NCBI RefSeq assembly: GCF_007655005.1
Contig: NZ_SZVW01000012.1
Location: 124,001-188,000, forward strand
From: Streptomyces tibetensis
Lineage (GTDB): Bacteria > Actinomycetota > Actinomycetes > Streptomycetales > Streptomycetaceae
DNA length: 64,000 nt
Direction of reading: 5' to 3'
The notes under the pieces were generated by a model, which was given only the letters and a program-made list of their open reading frames with translations, ran no database searches and had not been told where the DNA came from. How positions within the stretch are numbered: position 1 is the first letter of the stretch; each line of letters begins with the position of its first letter. A program made the translations under genes and the position numbers. Shown one piece after another: positions 59,857 through 64,000 of this stretch.

Positions 59857-60900
59857 TCAGCCGGCTACGCGTACGGCGAGCGCGTCGCCGATCTCCGAGG
59901 TGGAGCGGGCGGGCTTGCCGGTGCGCTCGCCGAGGTCGGCGGCGACCGCCTCGTCGATGCGGGCGGCCTCGGCCTCGTAGCCGAGGTGGCGCAGGAGCAG
60001 GGCGACGGACAGCACGGTGGCGGTCGGGTCGGCCTTCCCCTGCCCGGCGATGTCCGGGGCCGAGCCGTGCACGGGCTCGAACATGGACGGGAAGTCGCCG
60101 GAGGGGTTGATGTTGCCGGAGGCGGCGACGCCGATGCCGCCGGAGACGGCCGCGGCCAGGTCGGTGACGATGTCGCCGAAGAGGTTGTCCGTGACGATCA
60201 CGTCGAAGCGCTCGGGCTGCGTGACGAGGTAGATCGTCGCCGCGTCCACGTGCATGTACTCGGTGGTGACCTCGGGGAACTCCTCGGCCACCTTGTTGAA
60301 GACGTTCGTCCACAGGTGACCCGCGAAGGTCAGCACGTTGTTCTTGTGGATCAGCGCGAGCTTCTTGCGGGGGCGGGCCTGGGCACGGGCGAAGGCGTCG
60401 CGGACCACGCGCTCGACACCGAAGGCGGTGTTCACGGAGACCTCCGTGGCGACCTCGTGCTCGGTGCCCTTGCGGATGGTGCCGCCGTTGCCGGTGTACG
60501 GGCCCTCGGTGCCCTCACGGACCACGACGAAGTCGATCTGCGGCTCGCCCGCGAGCGGGGTGGCGACACCCGGCAGGAGCTTGGAGGGACGCAGGTTGAC
60601 GTGGTGGTCGAAGGCGAAGCGCAGCTTGAGCAGGAAGCCGCGCTCCAGGACGCCGGAGGGCACGCTCGGGTCGCCGATCGCGCCGAGCAGGATGGCGTCG
60701 TGCCGCTTCAGGGCGTCGAGGTCGGCGTCGGTGAGGGTCTCACCGGTGGCGTGGTAGCGCCGGGCGCCGAAGTCGTACTCCTCGGTCTCCAGCTTCACAT
60801 CCTGCGGAAGGACGGCGGAGAGGACCTTCAGACCTTCGGCCACGACCTCCTGGCCGATGCCGTCACCGGGAATCACTGCGAGATTGATGCTGCGAGACAT
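59857..60900 (-). CDS. leuB: 3-isopropylmalate dehydrogenase
   Basis: 347 residues. NAD-dependent oxidative decarboxylation in leucine synthesis, and also in the citramalate route to isoleucine. Motifs are NLAVIPGDGIGQEVVAEG, the substrate-binding ERGFLLKLRFAFDHHVNLRP, VTDNLFGDIVTDLAA (metal Asp) and FEPVHGSAPDIAGQGKADPT. It is the Streptomyces short form. It is a single gene with its own terminator. Confidence 0.96.
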   Translation of the reverse strand: MSRSINLAVIPGDGIGQEVVAEGLKVLSAVLPQDVKLETEEYDFGARRYHATGETLTDADLDALKRHDAILLGAIGDPSVPSGVLERGFLLKLRFAFDHHVNLRPSKLLPGVATPLAGEPQIDFVVVREGTEGPYTGNGGTIRKGTEHEVATEVSVNTAFGVERVVRDAFARAQARPRKKLALIHKNNVLTFAGHLWTNVFNKVAEEFPEVTTEYMHVDAATIYLVTQPERFDVIVTDNLFGDIVTDLAAAVSGGIGVAASGNINPSGDFPSMFEPVHGSAPDIAGQGKADPTATVLSVALLLRHLGYEAEAARIDEAVAADLGERTGKPARSTSEIGDALAVRVAG

Positions 60901-61054
60901 GCGGGCACCCTACTCCTCGTCCCATGGGATGACACACGATGTCCGTGATGCGGACAGACCCGAGGCGCCCACTCGGGGGACGGCACGCGGCCGTCGGGTG
61001 CCGTTCACCCGTACGTGGTGCGGTCGTCGGCCTTTGCTGGGAAGTTCTCGGGAC

Positions 61055-62638
61055 ATGGAGATCCCCCACTTCGGCATCCCGCCCGAGCTCGCACGCCGGA
61101 TGAGCATGGCGGAGCAGCACGAGTACCTGCGGACCCGGCTGTCGCGGCGGCGCACCCTGGTGACCGCGGGCGCGGTGGCGAGCGGGCTGCTGACCGGCTG
61201 CGGCTCCGGCTCGGGCTCCCGTTCCGGGCAGGGCGGCGCCACGGCGTCCGGGAGCCCGTCGCCCGCCACGTCGAAGGCACCTGGCTCCCTGGTCATCCCC
61301 TTCGGTCGTCATCTGGCCTTCGGCGCCGATCCGAAGACTCAGATGCGGATCTCATGGCAGGTGCCGCTCGCGGTGAAGAAGCCGTACGTCCGGGTCGGCC
61401 TGCGCCCCGACGACCTCGGCCGCAAGGTCGAGGCGGAGCTGCGCGACCTGCACACCCCGGAGCTGAAGGGCATCCGGGCGGCGGTCGAGCAGTACTACCT
61501 GCACGCGGCGCTGGACGGGCTGCGCCCGGGCACGACGTACTACTACGGCGTCGGCCACGAGGGCTTCGACCCGGCCTCCCCGCGGCACCGGTCGACCGTC
61601 ACGTCCTTCCGCACGGCACCGGCGAGCCCGCCCGAGCGTTTCGTGTTCACCGCGTTCGGCGACCAGGGCGTCGGTGACGAGGCGGCCCTCAACGACCGTA
61701 CGCTGCTGCGCCGCGAGCCCGCCTTCCATCTGCACGCCGGCGACATCTGCTACGCCGACCCCACCGGCAAGGGCAAGGAGTCGGACGTCTTCGACGCGAG
61801 CCAGTGGGACCGGTTCCTCAAGCAGACCGAGTCCGTGGCCCGGTCGGTGCCGTGGATGGTGACGACCGGCAACCACGACATGGAGGCCTGGTACTCACCG
61901 GACGGCTACGGCGGCCAGCTCGCCCGGTTCTCCCTGCCGGACAGCGGCTTCGACGCGCGTACGGCACCGGGCGTGTACGCCTTCACCTACGGCAACGTCG
62001 GTGTGGTCGCGCTGGACGCGAACGACGTGTCGTACGAGATCCCCGCCAACTTCGGCTACACGGAGGGCCGGCAGACGAAGTGGCTGGATGAGAAGCTCGG
62101 CGAGCTGCGGTCCTCGAAGGACGTCGACTTCATCGTCGTCTTCTTCCACCACTGCGCGTACTCGACGTCCACGCACGCCTCCGACGGCGGGGTGCGCGCC
62201 GAGTGGCTGCCGCTGTTCGCCCGGCACGAGGTGGACCTGGTGATCAACGGACACAACCACGTCTACGAACGCACCGACGCGATCCGGGGCGGTGAGGTGG
62301 GCAGGCCGGTGCCGGTCGGCGGGACGACGGATCCGAGGCGGGACGGGATCGTGTACGTCACCGCGGGCGGCGGCGGCAAGGAGCTGTACGGCTTCCCCGA
62401 CGGCGTGAAGGAGAGCTACGAGGGCAACACCGCCGACCACGAGCCGGTCGCCACGTTCCGGTGGACCAAGTCCCAGGACACGAGGGCGGAGTCGGCACAG
62501 TGGTCACGGGTGCGCTACCGCGGTTTCTCGTTCCTCTCGGTGGAGGCGGTCAGCGGCGCCGGTCCGAGGCTGAAGGTGTCGGCGCTGGCGTCGAACGGTG
62601 AGCGGATCGACCACTTCGAGGTGCGGCGCGGGGCGTGA
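61055..62638 (+). CDS. Tat-exported lipoprotein metallophosphoesterase (purple acid phosphatase-like)
   Basis: 527 residues from the ATG at 61055. The N-terminus RTRLSRRRTLVTAGAVASGL ends in a lipobox (GLLTGC), predicting a Tat-secreted lipoprotein. A fibronectin-like domain (about 75-190) is followed by a calcineurin-type dimetal site: FTAFGDQGVG, HAGDICYADP, TTGNHDMEAW, VVFFHHCAYS and INGHNHVYER. A phosphate-scavenging or phosphodiesterase role at the cell surface is inferred. Confidence 0.9.
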   Translation: MEIPHFGIPPELARRMSMAEQHEYLRTRLSRRRTLVTAGAVASGLLTGCGSGSGSRSGQGGATASGSPSPATSKAPGSLVIPFGRHLAFGADPKTQMRISWQVPLAVKKPYVRVGLRPDDLGRKVEAELRDLHTPELKGIRAAVEQYYLHAALDGLRPGTTYYYGVGHEGFDPASPRHRSTVTSFRTAPASPPERFVFTAFGDQGVGDEAALNDRTLLRREPAFHLHAGDICYADPTGKGKESDVFDASQWDRFLKQTESVARSVPWMVTTGNHDMEAWYSPDGYGGQLARFSLPDSGFDARTAPGVYAFTYGNVGVVALDANDVSYEIPANFGYTEGRQTKWLDEKLGELRSSKDVDFIVVFFHHCAYSTSTHASDGGVRAEWLPLFARHEVDLVINGHNHVYERTDAIRGGEVGRPVPVGGTTDPRRDGIVYVTAGGGGKELYGFPDGVKESYEGNTADHEPVATFRWTKSQDTRAESAQWSRVRYRGFSFLSVEAVSGAGPRLKVSALASNGERIDHFEVRRGA

Positions 62639-62691
62639 AACCCCGCACCGCGCCTCGTCGGGCGGCTCCCGGTCTGCGGTGACGCTGCGGC

Positions 62692-62823
62692 TCAGTGGCC
62701 GCTGGATCCGCCGTTGTCCCTGCGGTCGAGGGCGCGCTGGAGCGCGGCTGCGGCGTTCTTCCGGTCGGACTCGGTCGTACGGGAGACGTGACGGACTCGG
62801 CGGCGGACGGTCGTCTCGGCCAT
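62692..62823 (-). CDS. Small basic 43-residue protein
   Basis: An ATG at 62823 has GAAGGAG 8-9 bp upstream, a strong ribosome site. The product begins MAETTVRRRVRHVSRTTESD, then KNAAAALQRALDRRDN, and ends GGSSGH. It is Arg-rich and helical with no membrane or signal segment. The ribosome site and GC-biased codon use support it as a real gene. The 250-bp region upstream (62824-63071) holds no other gene I can support. Confidence 0.7.
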   Translation of the reverse strand: MAETTVRRRVRHVSRTTESDRKNAAAALQRALDRRDNGGSSGH

Positions 62824-63071
62824 GGGAAATCGACTCCTTCGACAGCACGGAGTGCACAGGGAGGGTTACGAGACGCCGGAAGGGGCGGGGAGCGGTGCCG
62901 CAGGGGTTGCCTGCACGGGGCCCGGCTCACGACCGCCATTCGCTTGGTCGAGCGAGACGTTCGGCTCCTACAAAGCTAAGGGAGCGCGGAGCGTCTGTCT
63001 CCACAATTACTCGGACTTCCTACTATCTGAGACGGTGGATTGGGTCACACCGCGCTGACCTGCGGTGATTC

Positions 63072-63614
63072 CTAAAGCACGTCGCCGTCACGCCAGTCGA
63101 AGACCAGCTCGTGCCCGGGGTCGAGAGAGCCGGCCAGGGCCGCACGGACGTAGCAGTCGCCCTCCTCGTCCGGCAGGCGGACGATGCCGTCCCGGGGGCT
63201 CAGGGCGTGCACCTGACCGGTCCACCGCTCCCAGCCGCGGGAGGTGTAGAGCCGGGCCCCGTCGTCGCTCGCGGACAGGGCGCCGAGGTCGTAGGCCCGG
63301 TCGACGGCACGTTCCAGCTCCGCCATGACCCGCCCGCCGAGACCGCCGCGACGGACATCGGCACGGACTGCGACGTTCTCGACGTACCCGGCCCGCAGCC
63401 ACCGCCCGCGATACCCCACCCGGCGCATCACGACCGCCCCGTGCGCGGCGAGCCCGGATCCGTCGTGCACGAGGACGTGCAGCCCGCCGAGACCGTGGTC
63501 CCAGTCCTCGTCGCCGAAGTCCCCCTCGAACGCGGCCTCCAGCAGGCCACGCACGGCGCCGAGTTCGGCGGGGGTCAGATCGGCGGTGTGGGCGGTGCGC
63601 ACGCGGATGGTCAT
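63072..63614 (-). CDS. GNAT acetyltransferase of the aminoglycoside AAC(2')-I type
   Basis: 180 residues. The GNAT core is RAGYVENVAVRADVRRGGLG (acetyl-CoA pyrophosphate loop in the RRGGLGG region). The framing segments VRTAHTADLTPAELGAVRG, FEGDFGDEDWDHGLGGLHVL, DLGALSASDDGARLYTSRGW and the end FDWRDGDVL follow the layout I remember for mycobacterial AAC(2')-I enzymes. In mycobacteria these acetylate aminoglycosides and possibly a cell-wall substrate. Whether this one confers resistance cannot be told. Confidence 0.8.
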   Translation of the reverse strand: MTIRVRTAHTADLTPAELGAVRGLLEAAFEGDFGDEDWDHGLGGLHVLVHDGSGLAAHGAVVMRRVGYRGRWLRAGYVENVAVRADVRRGGLGGRVMAELERAVDRAYDLGALSASDDGARLYTSRGWERWTGQVHALSPRDGIVRLPDEEGDCYVRAALAGSLDPGHELVFDWRDGDVL

Positions 63615-63638
63615 CGGCCCAGTCTTCCCCCGGGCATG

Positions 63639-63673
63639 CCGACGGGCCAGGTCTTTTCGGCCTGGCCCGTCGG
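63639..63673 (-). terminator. Terminator of pruA
   Basis: A perfect 13-bp stem CCGACGGGCCAGG/CCTGGCCCGTCGG with a 9-nt loop, 16 bp beyond the pruA stop. Confidence 0.9.
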
Positions 63674-63689
63674 TTCACCCAGCGGGATG

Positions 63690-64000
63690 TCAGCCCATGT
63701 GCGGGTACGTGTAGTCGGTCGGCGGGACCAGCGTCTCCTTGATGGCGCGGGTCAGGGTCCAGCGCATCAGGTTCTGCGGGGCGCCGGCCTTGTCGTTGGT
63801 GCCGGAGGCACGGCCGCCGCCGAAGGGCTGCTGGCCGACGACGGCGCCGGTCGACTTGTCGTTGATGTAGAAGTTGCCGGCCGCGTAGCGGAGCTTGTCG
63901 GCCGTGTAGGCCGCCGCCGCGCGGTCGTTCGCGATGACCGAGCCGGTCAGGGCGTAGTCGGAGACGGACTCCATCTGGGTCAGCATCTCGTCGTACTTGT
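63690..64000 (-). CDS. pruA: L-glutamate gamma-semialdehyde (P5C) dehydrogenase, 3' part
   Basis: The last 103 codons; the gene continues past the window edge. The sequence SDYALTGSVIANDRAAAAYT, then AAGNFYINDKSTGAVVGQQP and FGGGRASGTNDKAGAPQNLM, is the conserved C-terminal part of PruA-type aldehyde dehydrogenases. It oxidises P5C semialdehyde to glutamate in proline catabolism. Confidence 0.95.
   Translation of the reverse strand, partial: KYDEMLTQMESVSDYALTGSVIANDRAAAAYTADKLRYAAGNFYINDKSTGAVVGQQPFGGGRASGTNDKAGAPQNLMRWTLTRAIKETLVPPTDYTYPHMG

Overview
The window is chromosomal DNA from a Streptomyces or a very close relative. It is very GC-rich, with frequent GTG and some TTG starts. It carries genus hallmarks: two conservons (cvnABCD), the lysine-tailed nucleoid protein HupS, the IclR regulator NdgR divergent from leuCD, AccB with the tiny AccE subunit, a coenzyme F420 gene (cofC) and Tat-exported enzymes. 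From memory, the order from pruA at the right edge to the DAK2-rpmB pair near the left edge matches the S. coelicolor core around SCO5520-SCO5565 read backwards. No prophage, insertion sequence, CRISPR array or large biosynthetic cluster was seen.

Layout, left to right. 1-4232: the 3' part of an HSP90-family gene, translationally coupled to a 985-residue TPR protein. 4258-9467: a DAK2/FakA-like kinase, rpmB, thiD-thiL, a stand-alone Lrp ligand-binding protein and a DUF3515 lipoprotein. 9550-13575: ddlA, gpsA-plsC, cofC and a small CSD-like gene. 13655-17875: hupS, a small conserved gene, leuCD and divergent ndgR. 18061-18779: seven tRNA genes (two Gln, five Glu) on the minus strand, four of them in an exact 120-bp tandem repeat. 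18869-24659: a HAD hydrolase, a secreted propeller-like protein, gltX with an FAH-family gene, and an unidentified 63-residue protein with an internal repeat. 25263-36228: two complete conservons in tandem. 36406-38219: accE and accB.

38374-49796 is more accessory in character: a family 8 polysaccharide lyase, an SDR, a YceI protein, a secreted trypsin, a YdeI-like protein, a TetR/EamA divergent pair, a Cmx/CmlR-type MFS exporter, a TPM-domain protein and a SLATT-domain protein. 49828-64000 returns to metabolism: cimA, a secreted WD40-like protein, a four-gene urease-like/agmatine deiminase/TetR operon divergent from a shortened permease, ilvE, leuB, a Tat lipoprotein phosphoesterase, a 43-residue gene, an AAC(2')-I-like acetyltransferase and the 3' end of pruA.

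Branched-chain amino acid synthesis is a strong theme (leuCD, ndgR, cimA, ilvE, leuB), and the control elements are the main interest. cimA is preceded by a terminator with a T tract and by a short reading frame starting Met-Ile-Ile. ilvE is preceded by a 25-codon reading frame rich in Val, Leu and Ile codons. The MFS exporter has a possibly leaderless 25-codon upstream reading frame and a hairpin that buries its Shine-Dalgarno sequence. Three intergenic regions carry paired or palindromic operator-like sites (yceI, tetR/eamA, ureAB/permease). The urease-like operon lacks visible Ni-accessory genes and has an altered catalytic flap, so it may act on something other than urea.
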